From Deinococcus hopiensis KR-140 (GTDB lineage Bacteria > Deinococcota > Deinococci > Deinococcales > Deinococcaceae), in the NCBI RefSeq assembly GCF_900176165.1, contig NZ_FWWU01000009.1, forward strand, positions 2,172,501 to 2,236,500: a DNA stretch of 64,000 bases. Direction: 5' to 3'. Positions 41,067 to 48,840 of this stretch are shown here, piece by piece. Position numbers and translations under genes: made by a program. The notes under the pieces were generated by a model. That model was not told the DNA's origin, made no database searches, and saw only the letters and a list, made by a program, of their open reading frames with translations. Position 1 is the first letter of the stretch. Each line of letters opens with the position of its first letter.

Positions 41067-41068
41067 TA

Positions 41069-41428
41069 TCAGAACGTCTTGATCCACACGTGCTTGCCGG
41101 GATAGGGCCGGACCTTGAGCAGCGACAGGGCCGTCATCTCCATGCGGCCCAGGCTCTGGAGCAGCGTTTCGCGGCCCATGAACTGAAGCGTGTCGTCGAG
41201 GTGAAACCCCTCACGCAGGAGGTCCAGCACCTGCAGCCCCACGCCCTCGGCGCGCAGGCGGGCGTGGATGTCAGGCTTGAACAGGATGGCTTCAGCCTCA
41301 TCGGGAATGATAAATCCCTCACGCATGGCCCGGACGAGGCTGACAATCTGCACGAGGACGTAGCGCTCCAGCGTCGTCGGGCCGTCGTGGTGCAGTTCAA
41401 AGACGAATTCCTGGTGCATCTCCTCCAC
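41069..41428 (-). CDS. Hypothetical protein, 119 aa
   Basis: A soluble acidic protein starting at the GTG at 41428 or at the internal ATG 9 nt later (MHQEFVFELHHDGPTTLER). It has two helical blocks: YVLVQIVSLVRAMREGFIIP and LQVLDLLREGFHLDDTLQFM. It looks like a stand-alone small domain of the DUF3969 type, a tentative match. The complementary strand is also open, but the minus-strand translation has the regular hydrophobic periodicity of a real protein. It is divergent from the leu leader. Confidence 0.6.
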   Translation of the reverse strand: MEEMHQEFVFELHHDGPTTLERYVLVQIVSLVRAMREGFIIPDEAEAILFKPDIHARLRAEGVGLQVLDLLREGFHLDDTLQFMGRETLLQSLGRMEMTALSLLKVRPYPGKHVWIKTF

Positions 41429-41517
41429 TATTGCAAATGGCGGGAGGATTCTCTCGGCATTTGCTCTCCCTTTTCAGGTGTGTAGACGACTGCCCTCCCC
41501 TGGCCCTGCCTGCCCCT

Positions 41518-41523
41518 TACCAT
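41518..41523 (+). promoter_or_regulatory. TAnnnT -10 element of the leuA transcript
   Basis: TACCAT ends 6 nt before the leader-peptide ATG at 41530. Confidence 0.55.
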
Positions 41524-41529
41524 GCCCAC

Positions 41530-41577
41530 ATGACCGCATTCGGCCTGCTTCTTCTTCTCGTTCCTCCGGTGGAGTGA
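41530..41577 (+). CDS. leuA leader peptide (15 aa)
   Basis: The peptide is MTAFGLLLLLVPPVE, with five consecutive Leu codons (CTG CTT CTT CTT CTC, 41545-41559). It is followed by a terminator hairpin and, 80 nt after its stop, by leuA. This is the textbook leucine attenuator. The start is 6 nt from the -10 box, so the message should be leaderless. The Pro-Pro codons after the Leu run overlap the antiterminator strand, so a ribosome stalled on Leu leaves that strand free. Confidence 0.82.
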   Translation: MTAFGLLLLLVPPVE

Positions 41578-41597
41578 GCGGCCAGGAAGCAGCGCCC

Positions 41598-41633
41598 AGC
41601 CCCCCGGAGGAACACCCTCCGGGGCTTTTTCTT
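41598..41633 (+). terminator. leu attenuator terminator with competing pairing
   Basis: AGCCCCCCGGAGG (41598-41610) pairs with CCTCCGGGGCT (41615-41625) with two bulged C, followed by TTTTCTTT. CCTCCGG in the leader (41563-41569) can pair with CCGGAGG (41604-41610) and prevent the terminator. Confidence 0.82.
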
Positions 41634-41657
41634 TCCCTTTCCCCTCAGGAGACGATC

Positions 41658-43241
41658 ATGACCCAGCCCACCAGCACTGACCCGCGCCGCATCCACATTT
41701 TCGATACCACCCTGCGCGACGGCGAGCAATCGCCCGGTGTGGCCCTGAACCACGCGCAGAAGCTGGAAATCGCGCACCAGCTGGCCCGACTGGGTGTGGA
41801 CGTCATTGAGGCGGGGTTTCCGATCACTTCTGACGGCGACTTCGAGTGCGTCTCGCGCATCTCCCGTGAAGTCCGTGGCCCTGTGATCTGCGGGCTTGCC
41901 CGCACGGCGCGGGCGGACATCGAGCGGGCGGCGAAGGCGCTGGAGGCCGCCGCCCGCTCGCGCATCCACGTCTTCACGTCCGCGAGCAAGGTGCAGATCG
42001 AGCACATGCTGCGCAAGACGCCCGAGCAGGTCATTGAATCCAGCGTGCAGGCGGTGCGGCTGGCCCGCCAGTACACCGATGACGTGGAATTCAGCGGGCA
42101 GGACGTGATGCGCGCCGACTTCGACTTTGTGATCCGGCTGTACCGGGAGGCCATTGAGGCGGGCGCGACGGTCATCAACATTCCCGACACGGTGGGCTAC
42201 GGTACGCCGCAGGAGTACGGGGCGCTGATCGCCCGGGTGCGGGACGAGATTGTGCAGGGCCGCAACGTCGCCATCTCCACCCACTGCCACGACGACTTGG
42301 GCATGGCAACGGCAAACTCGCTCGCGGCCGTGGAAAACGGAGCCACCCAGATCGAATGTACGGTCAACGGGATCGGTGAGCGGGCGGGCAACACCTCGCT
42401 GGAAGAGGTGGTCATGGCGATCCACACCCGCCGCGACCACTACCAGGCCCAGACGGGGATCAACACCCGCGAGATCAACCGCGTTTCCAGGATGGTTTCG
42501 CGCCTGACGGGCATGCCGGTGCAGCCCAACAAGGCCATCGTGGGCGAGAACGCCTTCGCGCACGAGAGCGGGATTCACCAAGACGGCGTGCTGAAGCACA
42601 AGGAAACCTACGAGATCATGAATGCCGAGCTGGTGGGCCGCGAGGCCGCCGTGATGGTGATGGGCAAGCACAGCGGACGGGCGGCCTTCCGCAAGGCGCT
42701 CTCCGACCTGGGCTACGTGACCGACGGGCAGAACGACTTTGGCCTGAACGACGAGGCCATCAACGTGCTGTTTACCCGCTTCAAGGAACTGGCCGACCGC
42801 AAGGGCCAGATTTACGCCGACGACCTGCGCGCGCTCGTGGAGGCCGGGGCCGAGATCGCCCAGACCTTCCACCTGGGCAGCCTGCAGGTGCTGAGCGGCA
42901 CCCACGTCACCCCCACGGCGACCGTGCGCCTGGAAACGCCGGACGGCCTGCGCGAAGCCGCCTCGACGGGAGACGGCCCGGTGGCCGCCGCCATGAACGC
43001 CATCTCGCAAGCCACCGGCATCACGCCCGAGCTGGAGACCTACCGCCTTCAGAGCGTGACGCGCGGCAACGAGGCGTTGGGCGAGGTCAGCGCGGGTGTG
43101 CGCTACGGCGGCATGACAATCATGGGCATCGGCCTAGCGACCGACGTGGTGGAGGCCAGCGCGCGCGCCTGGCTGCACGCAATCAACCAGATCGTGGCGG
43201 GGGCGGGCAAGAGCCGTATCGAGACGGAAACGACGGTGTAG
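41658..43241 (+). CDS. leuA: 2-isopropylmalate synthase
   Basis: A protein of 527 residues from the ATG at 41658, with CAGGAGA upstream; the frame is open earlier but across the attenuator. The HMGL-type TIM barrel has FDTTLRDGEQSPGVALN at the start, STHCHDDLGMATANSLA (metal-binding His pair) and NGIGERAGNTSLEEVVMAI. The C-terminal LeuA regulatory domain (about 390-515) binds leucine for feedback inhibition. It catalyses the first committed step to leucine. Confidence 0.95.
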   Translation: MTQPTSTDPRRIHIFDTTLRDGEQSPGVALNHAQKLEIAHQLARLGVDVIEAGFPITSDGDFECVSRISREVRGPVICGLARTARADIERAAKALEAAARSRIHVFTSASKVQIEHMLRKTPEQVIESSVQAVRLARQYTDDVEFSGQDVMRADFDFVIRLYREAIEAGATVINIPDTVGYGTPQEYGALIARVRDEIVQGRNVAISTHCHDDLGMATANSLAAVENGATQIECTVNGIGERAGNTSLEEVVMAIHTRRDHYQAQTGINTREINRVSRMVSRLTGMPVQPNKAIVGENAFAHESGIHQDGVLKHKETYEIMNAELVGREAAVMVMGKHSGRAAFRKALSDLGYVTDGQNDFGLNDEAINVLFTRFKELADRKGQIYADDLRALVEAGAEIAQTFHLGSLQVLSGTHVTPTATVRLETPDGLREAASTGDGPVAAAMNAISQATGITPELETYRLQSVTRGNEALGEVSAGVRYGGMTIMGIGLATDVVEASARAWLHAINQIVAGAGKSRIETETTV

Positions 43242-43277
43242 GGCAGAGGGCGAAAGGCCGAAGCGCAGGGGGGCGGA

Positions 43278-43309
43278 AAGCCGGGCTATGCATGGCCCGG
43301 CTTCTTTTT
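43278..43309 (+). terminator. Terminator of leuA
   Basis: AAGCCGGGC (43278-43286), 8-nt loop, GCCCGGCTT (43295-43303), then CTTTTT. It lies 36 nt after the leuA stop. Confidence 0.85.
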
Positions 43310-43332
43310 GCGAGGTGGGCGAGGCTGAGCGC

Positions 43333-43626
43333 ATGATTCTGGAAATTGCCATGCTCAACGTCCGTTCCGGGCAGACCACCGACTTCGAGGCGGCCTTCGC
43401 GCAGGCGCAGCGCATCATCTCGTCGATGCCGGGGTACGTGCGGCACGAGTTGCAAAAGTGTCTGGAAGACAGCCACAAGTACGCGCTGCTGGTGTGGTGG
43501 GAGACGCTGGAGGCGCACACCATGGGCTTTCGGCGGAGTGCCCAGTACGGGGAGTGGCGCTCACTGCTGCACCACTTCTACGATCCCTTTCCGACGGTGG
43601 AACATTTCGTGCCGGTGCTGGCGTAG
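43333..43626 (+). CDS. Antibiotic biosynthesis monooxygenase (ABM)-like domain protein
   Basis: A protein of 97 residues from the ATG at 43333 (MILEIAMLNVRSGQTTDFEA). The frame is open 45 nt upstream, but that part overlaps the leuA terminator. MPGYVRHELQKCLEDSHKYALLVWWETLEAHT is spread over residues about 32-63 and is the signature of small dimeric ABM/ferredoxin-like proteins. The function of such stand-alone proteins is mostly unknown (quinol oxidation or haem-related in characterised cases). Confidence 0.75.
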   Translation: MILEIAMLNVRSGQTTDFEAAFAQAQRIISSMPGYVRHELQKCLEDSHKYALLVWWETLEAHTMGFRRSAQYGEWRSLLHHFYDPFPTVEHFVPVLA

Positions 43627-43670
43627 GCACGTTGCAGGCAGGTGGGCGCACATCCATGTGAAGGAGTGGT

Positions 43671-43676
43671 TAACAT
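43671..43676 (+). promoter_or_regulatory. TAnnnT -10 element of the histidine kinase gene
   Basis: TAACAT lies 6 nt before the GTG at 43683, fixing that start as leaderless. Confidence 0.5.
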
Positions 43677-43682
43677 GGCCCT

Positions 43683-46600
43683 GTGTCGTCGCCTGGCCTG
43701 CCGCCCTTCCAGGAGCGCCTCTGGCGTTCCCTGCTGGACGCACTGCCGCATCCTGCCTGGGTGGCGGAACCGGGGCGGGGCATCACGCTGGTCAATGCAC
43801 GGCTGGAGGCGCTGACCGGACGCAGCGGCAAAGCGTTGCTGGGCAACGGGCTGACCGCGGCGGTCCATAAGCAGGACCGCGAATGGCTTGCCGCGCCACC
43901 CGCAGGGTCACCCGGAACCGTCACAGTGCGCCTGACCGACGGCGAGGGCACCTGGCACACGCTTGGCGTCAACCTTCAGCCGCTGTCGGTGGAGGCCGGA
44001 GGGCAGGCGTGGTTGGGACAGGCCCTCCCCCTGCCAGCCGTGCCCAACCTCGCGCAGGCGGAGGCCGCCCTCTTCCGGCAACTGGCGGAGGCCAATCCCA
44101 TCGGCGTGGTGGTGGGGCGGCCCGACGGCTCCCTGCCCTACGCGAACGACGCCTACCTGCGGCTGATCGGGGCGAGCCGCGCCGACTTCGGGGCCGGGCG
44201 GGTGAACTGGCAGGCCCTGACGCCGCCTGAGTGGCGCAGCGCCGACGAGCGGGCGGTGGCACAGGCGCTGGAGCGGGGGCACAGCGGGCCCTACGAGAAG
44301 GAGTACCTCCTGGCCGGAGGCGTACGCAGGCCCGTCTTAATCGGCCTGGCGCGCCTACAACCGGGGAGCGACGAGGTGGTGGCCTACGTGCTGGACATGA
44401 CGGGTCGCCGGGCCACCGAGAGCCACTGGCGCGACCTGCACACCGATCTGGAAGCGCGGGTGGCCGAACGAACGGCCCAGCTGACGGCCGAGCGCGAACG
44501 GGCCGAGGTGCTGGCGGGTCTGGGCGACGCGCTGCAACGCGCGGCTTCGCCCGAAGACGTGGCGGCGCTGGCGCTGGACCGCCTGGGGCCGGCCTTACGC
44601 GCCAGCAGCATGCTGATCGTGCGGCTGCGCGGCGACGCCGTGGAGGTGCTCACCTTCTGGGGCGACCTGCCCGAGGTGATCTTGAACTTCATGACCCGTC
44701 CGGGCCTGACCCTGGCCGAGACCCCCGTCCTGCAGCATGTCGCCCGGACACGCTCGGCCCTGTACCTCGGCGATTACCACGGGGTGCCGACGGCCGTGGC
44801 GACCTTTCCGCACCTGGCCTGCGCCGCCGAGCCGATCCTGACGCCAAGCCGCACGTTGCTGGGCTTCGCGGTGGCGTGGCGGCCGCCGGGAGCCCCCTGG
44901 AACGGCGGGCAGCGCGACCTGATGCGCCGCGCAGCCTCAACCCTGAGCCTCGCGTTGGAGCGCGCCCAGGCCGCGGAGGAACTGCAGGCACAGACGCTGG
45001 CGCTCGACGCCTTTGCCGCCTACACCGAGCTCGTCGGCAGCGAGACGGACGTGCCCACACTGGCTGGCAAAGCGCTGGAACTGCTGTGCTTGCGTTTTCC
45101 CGGCAGCAGCGGCGCGTATCACGAACCCGCCGCCGCGCTGTGGAGGGCGCGTGCCTGGACCCCGAACCTCTCGCCCGAGGAGGTGGCGCAGCTGCGGTTG
45201 GGCCTGCCGGAGGGGCATCCCCTCATCGCGGCGGCGCTGGGCAACGGCGAAACCACCTTCCTGAAGCACGGGTCGGAAGGGAGCCGGGAGGAGGCGGGTG
45301 TTCTCGGGAACCACCGAACGACGGCCCCAAACGGCGGGCCGGTCAGCGTGTCGGGCAGCGCGCCCCTCCTGCTGGGCGGCGGGCCCGTCGGCATCCTGAC
45401 GCTGCAGCGGCACGACACCGCGGAATGGAGCGTGCGCGACCGGGCGCTGTTCCGGGCGGTGGGCCGCGGCCTGAACCTCGCGCTGGAACGGGCCCAGGTG
45501 GCGCGGCAGCTCGCGGCACAGAACGCGGAACTCGCCGCCCGGACGCGGGCTCTGGAAGGCTTTGCCGAACTCTCACGTGACCTGACGCTGGAACGGGATC
45601 CGCTGCGGCTGATCGAGCGGGCGCAGGACATTATCCTGTCGCTGCTGCCGGACGGCGTGAGCACCTATTTCGAGCCGGGAGACGCGCTGTGGCAGCTGCG
45701 GGCCTGGCGGGGCGACTTCGGCTCCCCGGACCTGCTGGACGCGCTGAGGTCCGGGCAACCGCGCGACCGCAGCGAGACGCTCGACTGGCCTTACGCCGCC
45801 CGCACGCCCCTGTACCGGAACCGCCACGCACCAGGCTTCGGTGAAAAAACAGGGGACCCGCTGGACGAGATCGGGGCCATGGCGGCGCTGCCCGTGGTGG
45901 TGGAGGGCGAGGTGCGGGGCGTGCTGACGGTGGGGCTGCACCGCGCCCGAGTGTGGACGATGGCGGACCGCGAACTGCTGGAAACGGCGGTGCGCGCCCT
46001 GAGCATGGCCCTGGAACGTGCGGGCGCGGTGCAGGCGCTGGAGGCCGAACGCGCGGCGCTGGCCCGGCGCACCGAGGCCCTGCTGCGCTCGAACCGCGAC
46101 CTGGAGCAGTTTGCCTACGTCGCTTCCCACGACCTGCAAGAGCCGCTGCGGACCATCGCCTCGTACACCGAGCTGCTCGAAAAGCGCTACCGGGGTCAGC
46201 TTGATGCGCGGGCCGAGACGTACATCACCACCATCGTGGACGGGGCCAAACGCATGAAGGATCTGGTGCAGGACCTGCTCAGCTTCTCGCGGGTGCGTTC
46301 GGGCGAGCAGCGGCTCTCACGGGTGGATCTGCAGGACCTGACAGGCGATGTGGTGCAGACCCTGGAAGCCTCCCTGACGGCGCTGGAGGGCACGGTAACG
46401 TTCCAGAATCTGCCCACGGTGCGCGGGGACCGCAACCAGCTCGCGCAACTGCTGCAAAACCTCCTGGGCAACGCGCTGAAATTCTGCCGTTCCGGCGTAC
46501 CCCCGCGCGTGGCGGTGATGGCCCGGCGAGACAACGGGGGCTGGCACCTCTCGGTCCGCGACAACGGCATCGGCATCGAGGAACGTTACTTCGAGCGCAT

Positions 46601-46802
46601 CTTCCGCGTCTTTCACCGCCTGCACGGACAGGACGAGTACGGCGGCACGGGCATGGGCCTGTCCATCTGCCAGCAGGTGGTGGAGCGCCATGGCGGGCAC
46701 ATCTGGGTGGAGTCGGTCCCGGGTGAGGGCAGCACCTTTCACTTCACCCTGCCCCTTCAGGAGGGACCCGGGCCGGGCCCCCAAGAGCAGGGACCCGGCT
46801 GA
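43683..46802 (+). CDS. Multi-sensor histidine kinase (PAS-PAS-GAF x3-HisKA-HATPase)
   Basis: A soluble protein of 1039 residues with no membrane segment. Two PAS-like domains (about 10-110 and 130-245) are followed by a coiled coil (LEARVAERTAQLTAERERAE). Three GAF-like domains follow at about 270-425, 440-610 and 640-790, each ending in a LALERA helix linker. HisKA has the phospho-acceptor H816 in YVASHDLQEPLRTIASYTE, and the HATPase has LLQNLLGNALKF, DNGIGIEERYF and GGTGMGLSICQQVV. It resembles the phytochrome/CikA-type kinase core. The GAF domains lack an obvious bilin Cys. No response regulator is adjacent, so it is an orphan kinase. Confidence 0.88.
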   Translation: MSSPGLPPFQERLWRSLLDALPHPAWVAEPGRGITLVNARLEALTGRSGKALLGNGLTAAVHKQDREWLAAPPAGSPGTVTVRLTDGEGTWHTLGVNLQPLSVEAGGQAWLGQALPLPAVPNLAQAEAALFRQLAEANPIGVVVGRPDGSLPYANDAYLRLIGASRADFGAGRVNWQALTPPEWRSADERAVAQALERGHSGPYEKEYLLAGGVRRPVLIGLARLQPGSDEVVAYVLDMTGRRATESHWRDLHTDLEARVAERTAQLTAERERAEVLAGLGDALQRAASPEDVAALALDRLGPALRASSMLIVRLRGDAVEVLTFWGDLPEVILNFMTRPGLTLAETPVLQHVARTRSALYLGDYHGVPTAVATFPHLACAAEPILTPSRTLLGFAVAWRPPGAPWNGGQRDLMRRAASTLSLALERAQAAEELQAQTLALDAFAAYTELVGSETDVPTLAGKALELLCLRFPGSSGAYHEPAAALWRARAWTPNLSPEEVAQLRLGLPEGHPLIAAALGNGETTFLKHGSEGSREEAGVLGNHRTTAPNGGPVSVSGSAPLLLGGGPVGILTLQRHDTAEWSVRDRALFRAVGRGLNLALERAQVARQLAAQNAELAARTRALEGFAELSRDLTLERDPLRLIERAQDIILSLLPDGVSTYFEPGDALWQLRAWRGDFGSPDLLDALRSGQPRDRSETLDWPYAARTPLYRNRHAPGFGEKTGDPLDEIGAMAALPVVVEGEVRGVLTVGLHRARVWTMADRELLETAVRALSMALERAGAVQALEAERAALARRTEALLRSNRDLEQFAYVASHDLQEPLRTIASYTELLEKRYRGQLDARAETYITTIVDGAKRMKDLVQDLLSFSRVRSGEQRLSRVDLQDLTGDVVQTLEASLTALEGTVTFQNLPTVRGDRNQLAQLLQNLLGNALKFCRSGVPPRVAVMARRDNGGWHLSVRDNGIGIEERYFERIFRVFHRLHGQDEYGGTGMGLSICQQVVERHGGHIWVESVPGEGSTFHFTLPLQEGPGPGPQEQGPG

Positions 46803-46818
46803 CGCCGGAGGAGCCGGC

Positions 46819-47700
46819 TCAGTTCGCCGGCTCGCCCTCCGTTACCGGGCGCTGACCGCCCAGGCTGATGCCCGCACTCGCCGCGATCACGCATCCCATC
46901 GCCACGACCTGCAGGGGGGTGAGGCGCTCGCGCAGGAACAGCAGGCCGCTCAGGGCCGCGAGGGCCGGTTCCAGGCTCATCAGCACGCCGAAGACGCGGG
47001 CGGGGAGCGCACGCAGGGCCGCCATTTCCAGGCTGTAGGGCAGGGCGCTGGAAAAGACCGCCACCAGCAGGCCTGCCAGCAGTGAGGAGGGCGCGAGCAT
47101 CTTCTCCCCCGCCTGCACGAGGCCGAAGGGCAGGGTCACGGCGGCGGCGACGGTCACGCCCGCCACCACGCCCGTTACGCCCGGCACCCGCCTCGCCACC
47201 GCTCCGCCCGCCAGGATGTACAGCGCCCACAGCGCTCCGGCTGTCAGCGCCAGCACCGCGCCGAGCGGGTCGAGGTGCGTGCCCCCCTGGTGCGGCGTGA
47301 TGAGCACGATGCCCAGCGCCGCGAGTCCCACCCACAGCAGGTCCTGCACGCGGCGAGAAAGGACCAGCGACAGCACCAGCGGCCCCACGAATTCCAGCGT
47401 GACGGCCAGCCCCAGCGGCAGCCGCGTCAACGACAGGTAGAAGGTCAGGTTCATGATGCCCAGCGCCGCACCATAGGGGAGCACCGCGCGCCAGGCTTCG
47501 CGGCTCAGCGACTGCAGAGACGGACGGAAAATCAGGTGCAGCAGTGCGGCAGCCAGCGTGACGCGCACGGCTGTGGTCCCCGCTGCCCCCAGGGTGGGAA
47601 ACAGCGTCTTGGCAAAGGCCGCACCGCCCTGAATGCTGAGCATCGACAGCAGCAGGCCCGGAATGGGCGGCAGGGATGGAAGGCGGCGCACGGGGGGCAT
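46819..47700 (-). CDS. EamA/RhtA-family transporter
   Basis: A protein of 293 residues with about ten hydrophobic helices in two EamA repeats (for example LPYGAALGIMNLTFYLSLTR, SLEPALAALSGLLFLRERLT). It belongs to the drug/metabolite transporter superfamily; RhtA members export threonine and homoserine. The ATG at 47700 shares its A with the stop of the upstream DUF952 frame (TAATG), so the two were probably coupled. The gene ends 16 nt from the convergent histidine kinase stop. Confidence 0.85.
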   Translation of the reverse strand: MPPVRRLPSLPPIPGLLLSMLSIQGGAAFAKTLFPTLGAAGTTAVRVTLAAALLHLIFRPSLQSLSREAWRAVLPYGAALGIMNLTFYLSLTRLPLGLAVTLEFVGPLVLSLVLSRRVQDLLWVGLAALGIVLITPHQGGTHLDPLGAVLALTAGALWALYILAGGAVARRVPGVTGVVAGVTVAAAVTLPFGLVQAGEKMLAPSSLLAGLLVAVFSSALPYSLEMAALRALPARVFGVLMSLEPALAALSGLLFLRERLTPLQVVAMGCVIAASAGISLGGQRPVTEGEPAN

Positions 47701-48082
47701 TATGCCGCCCAGCCTTCAAGACAGGCGGGCGGCAGGTCAGCCCCCAGGGCAGGCGAAAGGTTTCGTGCGCCCTGGGCACGACACCGAGAACCTCCATCGC
47801 CGCATCCAGATTTACCGGGCCGTAGACATGGGGAAAGTAGACGTGGGGAAAGCGGGCGCTGCCCTCCCCGCTTTCCCCATACCGCACCTCCGCCTGGAGC
47901 GCGCCAGGATCAATGACGGGCATCGCCAGGCCCAGCTCTCCGACAAAGTGGGCGACGGCGAGCGGCCCTGGTCTACGCTGGGCCGGGAGCAGTGGATATG
48001 GCCGTCCCGCTCCAAGCTGGCATGCACGTATTGCCCCCTGCGCCTGGCACGGTCCCGGGCTCCGCGGGAAGTGAACGATCAT
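47700..48082 (-). pseudogene. Frameshifted DUF952-family gene
   Basis: From the ATG at 48082 the frame gives MIVHFPRSPGPCQAQGA. The family-typical stretch HASLERDGHIHCSRP is in a second frame around 48020-47970. The first frame resumes with VAHFVGELGLAMPVIDPG, then QAEVRYG, and ends PHVYGPVNLDAAMEVLGVV. The C-terminus ALGADLPPACLEGWAA ends at TAA (47702-47700) in the third frame. PHVYF is duplicated (FPHVYFPHVYGPVNL). At least three frameshifts are needed, so the gene is dead or the sequence is faulty here. Confidence 0.75.
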
Positions 48083-48274
48083 GGCCCCCGGGTACGGGCG
48101 GCGCTGCGAAACCGGGGGAAAAAGACATGCCGCCGTCCTCTTCGGGCATTCCATCACCAAAACGAGGCTGCTACGGTGCGGGCAGGACGTTTTCGGCTAC
48201 ACAACCCGGGTGGCCTTTCCCCAATTCGCTTCGTGGCGCGCAAGACGTGCCATGCCCTTTGCCAGGAGAACTCC

Positions 48275-48781
48275 ATGAAACGATTCATGCTCGCCGCTGT
48301 CCTGATCACCTCCGCCACCCCCGCCCTGGCCCAGGGGTCCTCGACAGAGCAAATGTCGCAGGCCCCCACCATCACGGCGAACGCCGCTTCCAAGACCGTG
48401 AAGGTGGGTTTCGTGGCGGGGCACGGGACGCACAACAACGGCCTGAACTACAACGGTGACGCCAAGGGCGAGAAAACCCTCACCGTGCCCTTGGGCTGGA
48501 CCGTGGAGGTCAGCCTGAGCAACGCGGGCAAGATGCCCCACGACTTCGCGGTGGTGGCCGGAACTGCCCTCCCCGCCAATCCCTTCACGGCGCGGCTGGC
48601 CTTTCCAAATGCGGCGACGACGGTGACGGCCCCGGGCACCTCGGCGGCCGCCCCCGCCACCTTTGTCGCCAACCGACCTGGCACGTACTTCATCCTGTGC
48701 CGGGTCGGCAAGCACGCGCAAAACGGCATGTACCTCAAGTTGAACGTGGTCAACGGGGTGAAGACGGCCACCTACCAGTAA
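48275..48781 (+). CDS. Exported sulfocyanin-like cupredoxin
   Basis: A protein of 168 residues with CAGGAGA before the ATG at 48275. The signal peptide MKRFMLAAVLITSATPALA ends with an A-L-A cleavage site. The copper site is visible: His in AGKMPHDFAVV and the C-x5-H-x4-M set YFILCRVGKHAQNGMYLKL. These are the type 1 copper ligands. It should be a periplasmic or surface electron carrier. No oxidase genes are adjacent. Confidence 0.85.
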   Translation: MKRFMLAAVLITSATPALAQGSSTEQMSQAPTITANAASKTVKVGFVAGHGTHNNGLNYNGDAKGEKTLTVPLGWTVEVSLSNAGKMPHDFAVVAGTALPANPFTARLAFPNAATTVTAPGTSAAAPATFVANRPGTYFILCRVGKHAQNGMYLKLNVVNGVKTATYQ

Positions 48782-48840
48782 GCCGCCACCAGGAGAGGAC
48801 CGCCCGGTACCGGGCGGTCCTCTCCTGTTCTCCCGCCTGC

